Made by a program: the position numbers and the translations under genes
From: Candidatus Kapaibacterium sp.
GTDB taxonomy: Bacteria > Bacteroidota > Ignavibacteria > Kapaibacteriales > UBA2268
Direction: 5' to 3'
Length of the DNA: 17,745 nt
Assembly: GCA_938038165.1 (NCBI GenBank)
Contig: CALHRB010000103.1
Coordinates: 1 to 17,745 of the forward strand
The notes under the pieces: model-generated
Seen by the model: the letters and a program-made list of their open reading frames with translations, nothing else
The model's database searches: none
Told to the model about the DNA's origin: nothing
Shown: positions 7,459 to 14,713 of the stretch, piece after piece
Numbering within the stretch: the first letter of the stretch is position 1
How the letters are laid out: each line of letters starts with the position of its first letter

Positions 7459-9267
7459 TCAACTATCCTTGATTTTTCTTTTATTCGGATCAAGTTCTTT
7501 CTTGCGTAACCTGATAGATTCGGGAGTAATTTCAATTAGCTCATCTTCATCAATAAATTCTATACATTGATCAAGCGATAGTAACCTTGGTGGACGAAGA
7601 ACAACTGTTGCATCAGAATTGGATGCCCTCATATTGGTAAGTTTCTTTTCTTTTGTAATATTAACATTTAGATCTTGAGTCTTGTTGCGTTCCCCAATAA
7701 TCATACCCATATAAACATTAGTCCCTACATTTATGAACAGCTCACCTCGGTCTTCCATTGAGTAACTTGCATAGGCTGTTGATTTTCCGGGTCTATCAGC
7801 AACCAAAGCGCCGGAAGTCCTTTGAGGAATATCCCCAAACCAGGGTTGATAGCTATCAAAAATTGAATTCATAATCCCAGATCCTTTTGTTTCGGTCATA
7901 AATTGTGTTCTGAAACCTATCAAACCTCTTGATGGTATAGTAAATTCGAGAACAACACGCCCATGCCCCGAATTGACTATATTTACCAAAATCCCTTTAC
8001 GATTGGATAATTTGGAGGTTACAATACCGGTGAATTCTTCGGGTATATCAAGAAATACTCTTTCAACAGGTTCGCACAACTTACCATCTATTTCCTTGGT
8101 TATCACCTGAGGTTTCGAGACCATAAATTCATAACCTTCCCTTCGCATTGTTTCAATGAGAATAGCCATTTGTAATTCTCCTCTGCCGCAAACTTCATAG
8201 GCATCATTTCTATCTAGTTGGTTAATTTTAATTGATACATTTCTCAGTGTTTCCCTGAAAAGTCTCTCCTGTAAATGACGTGTAGTAAGAAATTTACCCT
8301 CTCGCCCGGCAAAGGGACTGTCATTTACATAAAAAATCATCGAAATTGTAGGTTCATCAACTTTTATTCTTGGTAATGGCAAGGGATCTTCGTTCGAAGA
8401 TATTGTATCGCCAATAACAACATTTTCAATACCTGCCAGAGCAATGATGTCTCCAGCTTCAACCTTTTCAACCTGGCGTTTGCTTAGTCCCTGAAAATTA
8501 AACAAAGTAGAAAACTTAATATTATTGATTATTTTATCCTGACCACACAAAGAATAAAGTTTTCCCATTTCAAGAGTTCCATTGTATAATCTGCCGATAG
8601 CTATCTGACCAACATAAGAATCATAGTCAAGGTTAGTAACCAGAAACTGTGGAATAGCTGCATCATCAGCCTCAGGTCCGGGTATTTCATTAAGAATGGT
8701 CTCAAAAAGAACTTGCAGATCTGTATTATTATCAGAGAGATTTTTCAGGGCTATTCCGGCTTTAGCATTGGTATAGATTATTTTGAATTCGATTTGTTCA
8801 TCAGTGGCATCAAGGTCAATGAAAAGATCATAAACTTCATTTATTACTTCATTAATTCTTGCATCAGCTCTATCAATCTTATTTATTACCAAAATTATGG
8901 GAATCTTCCTTGCCAGTGCTTTTTTGACAACGAATCTCGTTTGGGGCAATGGACCCTCTGAGGCATCAACAAGCAATAAAGCTCCGTCAACCATATTAAG
9001 ACTTCTTTCGACTTCCCCACCAAAATCAGCATGGCCGGGGGTGTCAACTATATTAATTTTTACATCCTTATAGTAGATTGATGTATTTTTTGCCATTATA
9101 GTTATTCCACGCTCGCGTTCAAGATCCATTGAGTCCATTATTCTGTCTTCGACCTGCTGATTATCTCTGAAAGTTCCGCTCTGCCTCAACATTGCATCAA
9201 CAAGAGTTGTTTTGCCGTGGTCAACATGCGCTATTATTGCAATATTTCTAAGGGTGTCTTTTCTCAT
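7459..9267 (-). CDS. typA: Translational GTPase TypA/BipA
   Basis: Ribosome-associated GTPase of the elongation-factor family, linked in other bacteria to 50S assembly and to growth under cold or stress. The 602 residues match the usual length. Seen: G1 AHVDHGKT (residues 13-20), switch-I RGITI (53-57), G3 DTPGHADF with the catalytic histidine retained (H79), G4 NKID (129-132), and G5 TNAKAG (166-171, where SAKxG is more common). The TypA-specific C-terminal run is present, with DRGELFINVG, GERNKTQDL and a tail ending in TPESIRLRKKEL before the last basic residues. It is preceded on the same strand by an EF-G-like gene, but a terminator hairpin between them suggests separate transcription. 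Confidence 0.96.
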   Translation of the reverse strand: MRKDTLRNIAIIAHVDHGKTTLVDAMLRQSGTFRDNQQVEDRIMDSMDLERERGITIMAKNTSIYYKDVKINIVDTPGHADFGGEVERSLNMVDGALLLVDASEGPLPQTRFVVKKALARKIPIILVINKIDRADARINEVINEVYDLFIDLDATDEQIEFKIIYTNAKAGIALKNLSDNNTDLQVLFETILNEIPGPEADDAAIPQFLVTNLDYDSYVGQIAIGRLYNGTLEMGKLYSLCGQDKIINNIKFSTLFNFQGLSKRQVEKVEAGDIIALAGIENVVIGDTISSNEDPLPLPRIKVDEPTISMIFYVNDSPFAGREGKFLTTRHLQERLFRETLRNVSIKINQLDRNDAYEVCGRGELQMAILIETMRREGYEFMVSKPQVITKEIDGKLCEPVERVFLDIPEEFTGIVTSKLSNRKGILVNIVNSGHGRVVLEFTIPSRGLIGFRTQFMTETKGSGIMNSIFDSYQPWFGDIPQRTSGALVADRPGKSTAYASYSMEDRGELFINVGTNVYMGMIIGERNKTQDLNVNITKEKKLTNMRASNSDATVVLRPPRLLSLDQCIEFIDEDELIEITPESIRLRKKELDPNKRKIKDS

Positions 9268-9422
9268 TCTTTTTGAGTGATAAAAAAAAAACTCATTGAC
9301 ATAAAGTCATTGAAAAAATTGTAAAGGATAGAAAATCAGAATAATTATTATTAAGTTTTGTTAAATGAAAAAAGGATTAAATGAAATGATTATAAAATAA
9401 AAGTTAGATTACTAATACAAAA

Positions 9423-9454
9423 ATAGCATCCATTCTTTCATAAATGGATGCTAT
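9423..9454 (-). terminator. Rho-independent terminator after the EF-G-like gene
   Basis: ATAGCATCCAT (9423-9433) pairs with ATGGATGCTAT (9444-9454), extended to 12 bp by an inner T-A pair, with an 8-base loop. Read on the minus strand it is followed by TTTTG. It lies about 65 bases past the stop of the EF-G-like gene and well upstream of typA, in a 252 bp gap that otherwise holds only A/T-rich sequence where the typA promoter must lie. Confidence 0.85.
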
Positions 9455-9519
9455 AGTTTGTTTAAAATGCAATTATTAAATATAAATATTTTTAAGGACT
9501 ATCTTGAATTGAACTGATT

Positions 9520-11652
9520 TTATTCCTCTTCGGTTTGAGCTTTCTTATTCTCTTCAATCAATTTCATTTGAACATTTGGCGGAACCTGTTGATATTCTGC
9601 AAATGACTGAGTATGAGTAGCACGAGCTTGTGTCATTGATCTTAGAGCTATTGAATATCTGTCAAGTTCAGCTAAGGGCATTTTAGCTTTTATTTTCTGA
9701 TATCTTCCTTCAGTATCTATACCCAAAATTACTCCACGCCTTGAGGGAAGATCACTCATAACATCGCCGACATATTCTTCGGGTACTTTAATTTCAACAT
9801 CGTAAATAGGTTCCAATATTTTTGGATCTGCTTTGACGAAAATTTCTTTGAACGCCATTCTTCCGGCAGTCTTAAATGCCGCTTCATTGGAGTCTACAGG
9901 ATGCATTTTTCCATCATGGACGTAAATCCTGATATCTCGAACATAACAACCTGTCAAAGGACCATTGGTCATCTTTTCCATGACTCCTTTAAGAATAGCT
10001 GGCATAAATCTTGCATCAATTACACCACCAACAATACAATTTACATATTCAAGTTTGCCACCCCAGTCAAGTGAAATCAACTCCTTGCCTCTGATTGTAA
10101 CTTCAGGATAATAAGGTGCATCTTCATACCAGGGTTCTATAATCATATGAACTTCGGCAAACTGACCGGCGCCGCCTGACTGCTTTTTGTGACGATAGAA
10201 ACCTTTTGCCTGCTTGGTAATTGTTTCTCTGTAAGGGACTCTTGGCTCAATAAAATCAGCCTCAACTTTATAACGATGTTCCAGTCTCCATTTCGCTGTA
10301 GCCATGTGGAGTTCACCCTGAGCATAAAGTATAATCTGCTTTAGCTCGGCTGAGTGTTCAACTATCAACGTAGGGTCTTCCTGATGGAGATTGTTTAAAC
10401 CCATCCCAACCTTTTCCTCTTCACCTTTTGTCTTGGGAACAACAGCAATTCTTATTCTTGGATTAGGATATTTTAAAGGAGCAAAATTGATATTAAAAGA
10501 TTTGTCGTGCAATGTGTGATTAACGGCAGTAACTTTCAGACGAACTGTTGAACCTATGTCGCCGGCATTCAATTGAGTGACATCAATTCTTTTCTTTCCG
10601 CTCATTACAAAAATTTGATTTAGCCTTTCGTAGGTATTCTTTTGTTCATTGATCAAGTCTATACCCGGTGTAATTTTACCTGTGCAAACCTTGAAAAAAG
10701 TCATATCGCCAAGGTGTGCTTCTGATGATAACTTAAATACAAAAATTGAATTCTGTAAATTAACATCATACTTAACCAGTTTGCCTTCGACATTTTCACG
10801 ACCTACATATTCCTCGGGCGAGGGACAAACATTGGTAATAAAATTAATAATATTATCAGTGCCAATATTCATTTTTGATGAAATGGCAAAAACTGGAAAA
10901 ATCTGCCGACTTATAAATGCTTTTCGAAGTCCGTCATTCAGCTCTTTTTCTCCAAGATCACCATTTTCAAAATATCTGTTCATCAATTCTTCATCGGTTT
11001 CTGCAATAGCTTCAATCAGTTCGCTTCTCAAACTGTCAACTCTGTTTTTCTCTGAATCTGGAATTTCCTTAATCTGGGCATTTCCACCGGATTGTGGGTA
11101 AACAAGAAGCTTTTGAAGGAGAACATCAACTATTGAATTGAATCCGGCACCGATTTGCAATGGGTATTGCAGAAGAATTGTATTTCTGCCGAAAGTCTGT
11201 TTGGCTTGTTCGTAAGTATCATTAAAATCAGCCTGATCCATATCAATTTTGTTAATAGCAAAAAATACAGGAACAGAGTATTTTTCGGCATATTCCCATG
11301 CATTTTCTGTTCCTACCTCAACGCCTCCATGAGCATTTAAAATAATTAATCCGGATTCAACAACGCTTATTGATGAAATCATTTCACCAATATAGTCATC
11401 ATATCCGGGAGTATCAATTACGTTGATTTTTATATTGTTATATTCTGTAAATAAAGGTGTAGCAAGGATGGAAGTCCCCCTTTCATGTTCAATTTCATTA
11501 TAATCAGATTGAGTGTTATGCTCCTCAACTGTTCCTCTTCGATTTATTGCATTTGTCTGAAAAAGTAAGGATTCGGCGAAAGTTGTCTTGCCACAGCCGC
11601 CATGACCTAATAATGCAATATTTCTGATATTTTTTGTCTCGTAAACGTTCAT
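9520..11652 (-). CDS. Elongation factor G-like GTPase (EF-G2-type paralogue)
   Basis: A 710-residue EF-G relative with the full five-domain length. Seen: G1 GHGGCGKT (residues 16-23) instead of the AHIDAGKT of canonical EF-G; switch I RGTSI (58-62); G3 DTPGYDDYIGE (80-90), with tyrosine Y84 where translational GTPases carry the GTPase-activating histidine; and G4 NKID (134-137). Domain IV is recognisable from GGAGQFAEVHM. These departures mark the EF-G-like group seen in Thermus (EF-G-2) and many Bacteroidota, which coexists with a true fusA elsewhere; its job is not settled. The start at ATG 11652 is chosen because GGAG precedes it by 8 bases and family members begin MxVYxTKNIRN. An upstream in-frame start at 11709 would add 19 unlikely hydrophobic residues. 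It lies upstream of typA. Confidence 0.9.
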   Translation of the reverse strand: MNVYETKNIRNIALLGHGGCGKTTFAESLLFQTNAINRRGTVEEHNTQSDYNEIEHERGTSILATPLFTEYNNIKINVIDTPGYDDYIGEMISSISVVESGLIILNAHGGVEVGTENAWEYAEKYSVPVFFAINKIDMDQADFNDTYEQAKQTFGRNTILLQYPLQIGAGFNSIVDVLLQKLLVYPQSGGNAQIKEIPDSEKNRVDSLRSELIEAIAETDEELMNRYFENGDLGEKELNDGLRKAFISRQIFPVFAISSKMNIGTDNIINFITNVCPSPEEYVGRENVEGKLVKYDVNLQNSIFVFKLSSEAHLGDMTFFKVCTGKITPGIDLINEQKNTYERLNQIFVMSGKKRIDVTQLNAGDIGSTVRLKVTAVNHTLHDKSFNINFAPLKYPNPRIRIAVVPKTKGEEEKVGMGLNNLHQEDPTLIVEHSAELKQIILYAQGELHMATAKWRLEHRYKVEADFIEPRVPYRETITKQAKGFYRHKKQSGGAGQFAEVHMIIEPWYEDAPYYPEVTIRGKELISLDWGGKLEYVNCIVGGVIDARFMPAILKGVMEKMTNGPLTGCYVRDIRIYVHDGKMHPVDSNEAAFKTAGRMAFKEIFVKADPKILEPIYDVEIKVPEEYVGDVMSDLPSRRGVILGIDTEGRYQKIKAKMPLAELDRYSIALRSMTQARATHTQSFAEYQQVPPNVQMKLIEENKKAQTEEE

Positions 11653-11660
11653 TTCAAATA

Positions 11661-11664
11661 CTCC
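11661..11664 (-). promoter_or_regulatory. Ribosome binding site of the EF-G-like gene
   Basis: GGAG on the minus strand, 8 bases before the ATG at 11652. It decides the start against the longer frame from 11709. Confidence 0.7.
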
Positions 11665-11854
11665 AAAAACACTTTGATATAAAAAATTAAAAAAATACAA
11701 GATTTCCAAATTATTAAAATCATTCGAGATAGAGAAATTTTTTTTCTAAAAAATCCAATTTAACTATGTTTTTTTTCTGTTGTAATTTTTTAGATACTCT
11801 TCAGTAAAAAAAATTTATGTCATATATTATTTCAGAAAGACTGTATTTGAGATG

Positions 11855-11879
11855 AAATTCAAAAAAATTTTTTGAATTT
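11855..11879. repeat. A/T-only-core inverted repeat
   Basis: AAATTC (11855-11860), seven A, six T, then GAATTT (11874-11879): two 12-base arms around one central base. It lies about 200 bases upstream of the EF-G-like start and about 95 bases past the cytochrome operon stop. It could be a hairpin in the cytochrome 3' end or a curved-DNA or protein-binding site. In DNA this A/T-rich it may also be chance. Confidence 0.45.
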
Positions 11880-11972
11880 AGCGAAAAGAAGAACTAATTC
11901 TAATTTAAAGCTAAACATGCTATCATTAGTTTAACTTCAAATAATATTCAATTTGTTAGAATTGAGATGATT

Positions 11973-13172
11973 TTAAAAAGCGTTGACAAAGCCAAGACTA
12001 AATATCGTAAAAGTCTTGTCTTTATCCGAAAAGTTATATGTTCCTTCTAATACAATTCTTAGATTTCTTTTTAAAACATAACCGAGATGAAGTGTTGCTG
12101 TCCTGTAATCCAAAAGTTTATCGTCAGATTCAATCCAATTAAACAAAGCAGCACCGTAAAGCTTACTTTCATCACCATCAGGAGTAATAATTGCCTCTGC
12201 CATAAACCCTTTTGTAGCGAAGTCTTTTGATGATGTTAAATCAGTTGATTTCAGAAATAAGTTTTTATCAAATCGGTTCATATATTGAAAATTTAGCTCT
12301 GCTAAATCTCCAAAGGTCAGCGTTAAATCAGGTCCATAAGAAAAGACCTCGTTAGTAGTTTTATTATTGAGGGTATTAAACATATCTTCTTTACCATAGA
12401 GGGCCAAAGCTCCGATTCTTGCAAATTCTCCAATATCCTGAGAAATCCTTCCAACAAAAGTTTTATGTCCGTCAATGTCAAATAATTTGTTGGCATCAGC
12501 TTGATTTATGCCACAACCGTTTACCAACTCGAATATCACATCCATACCCCAATCCAGTCCCAAAGTTAGCATTATTCCTCTATCATAGGCAAGATTCATC
12601 CTCGATAGTCCTGGTTTTGTTTTATAAACCTGATAATCCTCCAATGGTAACCTTAGTTCCCGTTTGAAAAGCGGATCGGACACCTGAAACTGACCAAAAT
12701 ATAAATCCAAATCAATTCCGAACAAATCATTGAACATTATGAAACAATCCTCCAAGCCGGCTAATTTACCTCTTTCGCTCATATAGAAATAAGTGTAGTA
12801 GGATATATTTTTTGTAATTTCCCCTCCGGAAAGAATTTTTAGGATAAACGGAACTCCTAAATCACTATTTTCAGAATTACCGTAATTATAAGTAATATGA
12901 CCATCAAACCTTGCAGCAATGGGAAAATCCCTGATTAACGAAAGCTGATCGTCTCCAGTTTCCAGAAAATATCTTGGTGCTTCTTTGTCAGTCAGTCTGA
13001 AACCATTGCCTGCAAATTCATCTCCGTAAGGTTTGAGCCTTGGCATAGGAGCGTGACAGGTTTTGCAAGACAAAGCGTATTTTCTGGCAAATGCCGGGAT
13101 GGCTTTTGACACCTGAAAACCGATTAAGAACACCAAAGTAATTAAAATCATAGAAAGGTATATTTTTTTCAT
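11973..13172 (-). CDS. Fused monohaem cytochrome c / outer-membrane beta-barrel protein
   Basis: A 399-residue secreted protein. Seen: a signal peptide (MKK, hydrophobic core 5-20, likely cleavage after VSKA at 24), then PAFARKYALSCKTCH with one haem site C36-x-x-C39-H40, followed by PRLKPYGDEFAGNGFRL (44-60). From about residue 75 to the end the protein is built of alternating polar/hydrophobic strands with many aromatic residues. It ends in phenylalanine (GFVNAF), as outer-membrane barrels commonly do. An N-terminal single haem followed by a porin-like barrel is the architecture of Cyc2-type iron oxidases, but identity with Cyc2 is not shown; it may be a related branch. ATG at 13172 is chosen over GTG at 13181, because that GTG lies inside AAGTGAT, a likely ribosome-binding sequence. 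It is second in an operon, 14 bp after the pentahaem gene. Confidence 0.8.
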   Translation of the reverse strand: MKKIYLSMILITLVFLIGFQVSKAIPAFARKYALSCKTCHAPMPRLKPYGDEFAGNGFRLTDKEAPRYFLETGDDQLSLIRDFPIAARFDGHITYNYGNSENSDLGVPFILKILSGGEITKNISYYTYFYMSERGKLAGLEDCFIMFNDLFGIDLDLYFGQFQVSDPLFKRELRLPLEDYQVYKTKPGLSRMNLAYDRGIMLTLGLDWGMDVIFELVNGCGINQADANKLFDIDGHKTFVGRISQDIGEFARIGALALYGKEDMFNTLNNKTTNEVFSYGPDLTLTFGDLAELNFQYMNRFDKNLFLKSTDLTSSKDFATKGFMAEAIITPDGDESKLYGAALFNWIESDDKLLDYRTATLHLGYVLKRNLRIVLEGTYNFSDKDKTFTIFSLGFVNAF

Positions 13173-13176
13173 ATAA

Positions 13177-13183
13177 ATCACTT
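13177..13183 (-). promoter_or_regulatory. Probable ribosome binding site AAGTGAT of the cytochrome-barrel gene
   Basis: AAGTGAT lies 4 bases before the ATG at 13172. GTGAT matches the 3' part of the full anti-Shine-Dalgarno complement AAGGAGGTGAT. The same heptamer at the same spacing precedes the upstream cytochrome gene (14541-14547), which argues that the GTG inside it is not a start codon in either gene. Confidence 0.4.
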
Positions 13184-13186
13184 AAT

Positions 13187-14536
13187 TTATTTCAAAATAG
13201 TTATTTCGGTTGAATGTTGATTGACAAGTATTGGCTCGGATTCTTCTAAAGGAACATTCAGAAAATCAGCAACGGGTTTAACAAGTTTTTGATAATATAA
13301 AGAGGCAGTAACTCTCATTTTTCCCGGTGCAGCATTAATAGGTATATTGAAGGAGCATTTTTCAATTTTTGTTTCTCGTGGTCCAATTCGGTAATCAACA
13401 CCTAATTTTGCAGTGTTCCATTGTTGTATAGTCATTCTACCCTGGGGATCGAAATAAGGCATACGAAAGATTCTGTTTCCTTCGGGGATTCCATCTCTTT
13501 GAACACCTTTAAAATCGGGAATATTTTTAGCAATGCCCATATCCTGATATGCGAGAACATTAGAGGAAATTGTGTATTCCTCTCCTTCAAAACCTTTTTT
13601 ATTAACTTTCAATTGATACTTTTTACCACTCTCATCAACCGCTTCAACTGTCATCCAAACCATTCTGTCCTCAACAGAACCTGTTGGAAATTTATGTCCT
13701 GTTTTTTGGTTATAAAGAGCAATAGTAAATAGAACTGTCTCACCGGGCTCAGCTTCTCTGATATCAGGATGTATTCTAAGCTCAATTGTTCCTTTGACTT
13801 TGCCTGGATCGTGAGCTCCGTGGAAAAGATGTTGTCTGGCATTGTCATAAATATTCCCCATAGCAGCTGTTAATGATCTTCCCTTTGGCATATGACAATC
13901 CTGACACTGAACACCTTCTTTATAATATGGTCCTTCTTTCCATTCTAAATGAGTAGATTTTACCCACACTCCAAACGGGCTTTTTTCATTATGACAAATA
14001 CCGCAGAAATCACCTGTTTTCATCAATGGATTGACTTCAATATTATGATTGGGGGATTTAACTCCACTACCCCGAGAACTAAATTTGGTTTTGCCAGGTT
14101 TCATTATATAATTAAAGTTAAAAGGGGTATCACCTTCAAAACCAACTATTGAATGACATATCTCGCAGGAAACGGATTCATTAGCTCTGTCATTCATTTC
14201 TGGTCTCGGTGGCGGTATTTTCCCTGCTAAATAAGCCATAGGAGCGTGACATCCATTGCAACCTGCTTTAACTTCTGCGACTAATGGATCTTTCTCGGCG
14301 TGGGGGACTGCTAAATCAAAATATTCAATTTCGTCCCAATGATGAGTGTAGGCTTGTGCCATCATTGATTGCTCCCATTGGCGGTAAAAATCATTATGGC
14401 AGGAAGTTCCACAATACTTCGGTGTCTCGAAATCATTGTATGAATATAGTCCAAGTCGAGAATCAAGGGTATCAGCAGACATCAAAGCCAATAAAAGAAG
14501 GCTAAAAAAAGTAAAAATTAATATAATCTTAATCAT
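13187..14536 (-). CDS. Secreted pentahaem c-type cytochrome
   Basis: A 449-residue exported multihaem protein, likely periplasmic or outer-surface electron carrier. Seen: an N-terminal hydrophobic export signal (about residues 3-21). Five haem attachment sites follow: an unusual CX3CH, CGTSCH (C42-H47), then CNGCH (93-97), CEICH (124-128), CGICH (178-182) and CQDCH (211-215). After about 245 there are no more haem sites. The C-terminal half looks like a beta-sandwich and contains KTGHKFPTG (278-286), a histidine motif I recall from other multihaem cytochromes that could supply a distal haem ligand. ATG at 14536 is preferred to the GTG at 14545, which lies in an AAGTGAT ribosome-binding-like heptamer. 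It is the first gene of an operon with the cytochrome-barrel gene. Homology to the cytochrome c554 family (CxxCH...YxQW near the first haem) is plausible. Confidence 0.88.
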   Translation of the reverse strand: MIKIILIFTFFSLLLLALMSADTLDSRLGLYSYNDFETPKYCGTSCHNDFYRQWEQSMMAQAYTHHWDEIEYFDLAVPHAEKDPLVAEVKAGCNGCHAPMAYLAGKIPPPRPEMNDRANESVSCEICHSIVGFEGDTPFNFNYIMKPGKTKFSSRGSGVKSPNHNIEVNPLMKTGDFCGICHNEKSPFGVWVKSTHLEWKEGPYYKEGVQCQDCHMPKGRSLTAAMGNIYDNARQHLFHGAHDPGKVKGTIELRIHPDIREAEPGETVLFTIALYNQKTGHKFPTGSVEDRMVWMTVEAVDESGKKYQLKVNKKGFEGEEYTISSNVLAYQDMGIAKNIPDFKGVQRDGIPEGNRIFRMPYFDPQGRMTIQQWNTAKLGVDYRIGPRETKIEKCSFNIPINAAPGKMRVTASLYYQKLVKPVADFLNVPLEESEPILVNQHSTEITILK

Positions 14537-14540
14537 ACAT

Positions 14541-14547
14541 ATCACTT
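14541..14547 (-). promoter_or_regulatory. Probable ribosome binding site AAGTGAT of the pentahaem gene
   Basis: Same heptamer and same 4-base spacing as before the downstream cytochrome-barrel gene. It supports ATG 14536 as the start. Confidence 0.4.
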
Positions 14548-14622
14548 TTTTTTGATATTAATGTTTTTCTAAATTAACAATAAAATTTTTTTAAAAATTT
14601 TAATGTCGAATTCTGTAATTAT

Positions 14623-14652
14623 TGTGTTCTTAAGCTGTTGTATCATTATATT
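14623..14652 (+). promoter_or_regulatory. Possible promoter of the photolyase-related gene
   Basis: TTGTGT (14623-14628), an 18-base spacer, then TATATT (14647-14652); the latter continues as TATATTTA, one base off the Bacteroidota -7 pattern TAnnTTTG. The implied transcript start is about 50 bases before the ATG at 14714. The region is A/T-rich, so chance matches are likely. Confidence 0.25.
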
Positions 14653-14713
14653 TATCAAATATTTCGAATTACAAATTGTCTGAAAATGAGTTGATAATTA
14701 TTAAAAATATTTT

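Larger units (their letters stand above)
11653..11972. other. Intergenic region between the EF-G-like gene and the cytochrome operon
   Basis: This 320 bp of very A/T-rich DNA has no credible gene. It carries the 3' end of the cytochrome transcript and the promoter and leader of the EF-G-like gene. It contains the ribosome binding site at 11661-11664 and an A/T inverted repeat at 11855-11879. No canonical terminator for the cytochrome operon was found; a loose AACTAAT/ATTAGTT dyad around 11891-11932 is the nearest candidate. Confidence 0.6.

Noticed and set aside
7382..7570. 62-codon plus-strand open frame after the thiolase gene
   Set aside because: It runs through the strong terminator hairpin and then antisense into the typA C-terminus, so it is not a gene.
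10649..11101. 150-codon plus-strand open frame inside the EF-G-like gene
   Set aside because: Antisense shadow: serine- and leucine-rich composition typical of the complement of a coding strand, no ribosome binding site, and the opposite strand encodes conserved EF-G domains throughout.
11653..11709. 19-residue N-terminal extension of the EF-G-like protein
   Set aside because: The GGAG site sits just before ATG 11652, the family opening is MxVYxTKNIRN, and the extension looks like translated leader sequence.
13421..13732. 103-codon plus-strand open frame inside the pentahaem gene
   Set aside because: Antisense shadow of the C-terminal domain; no start signal and no family features.
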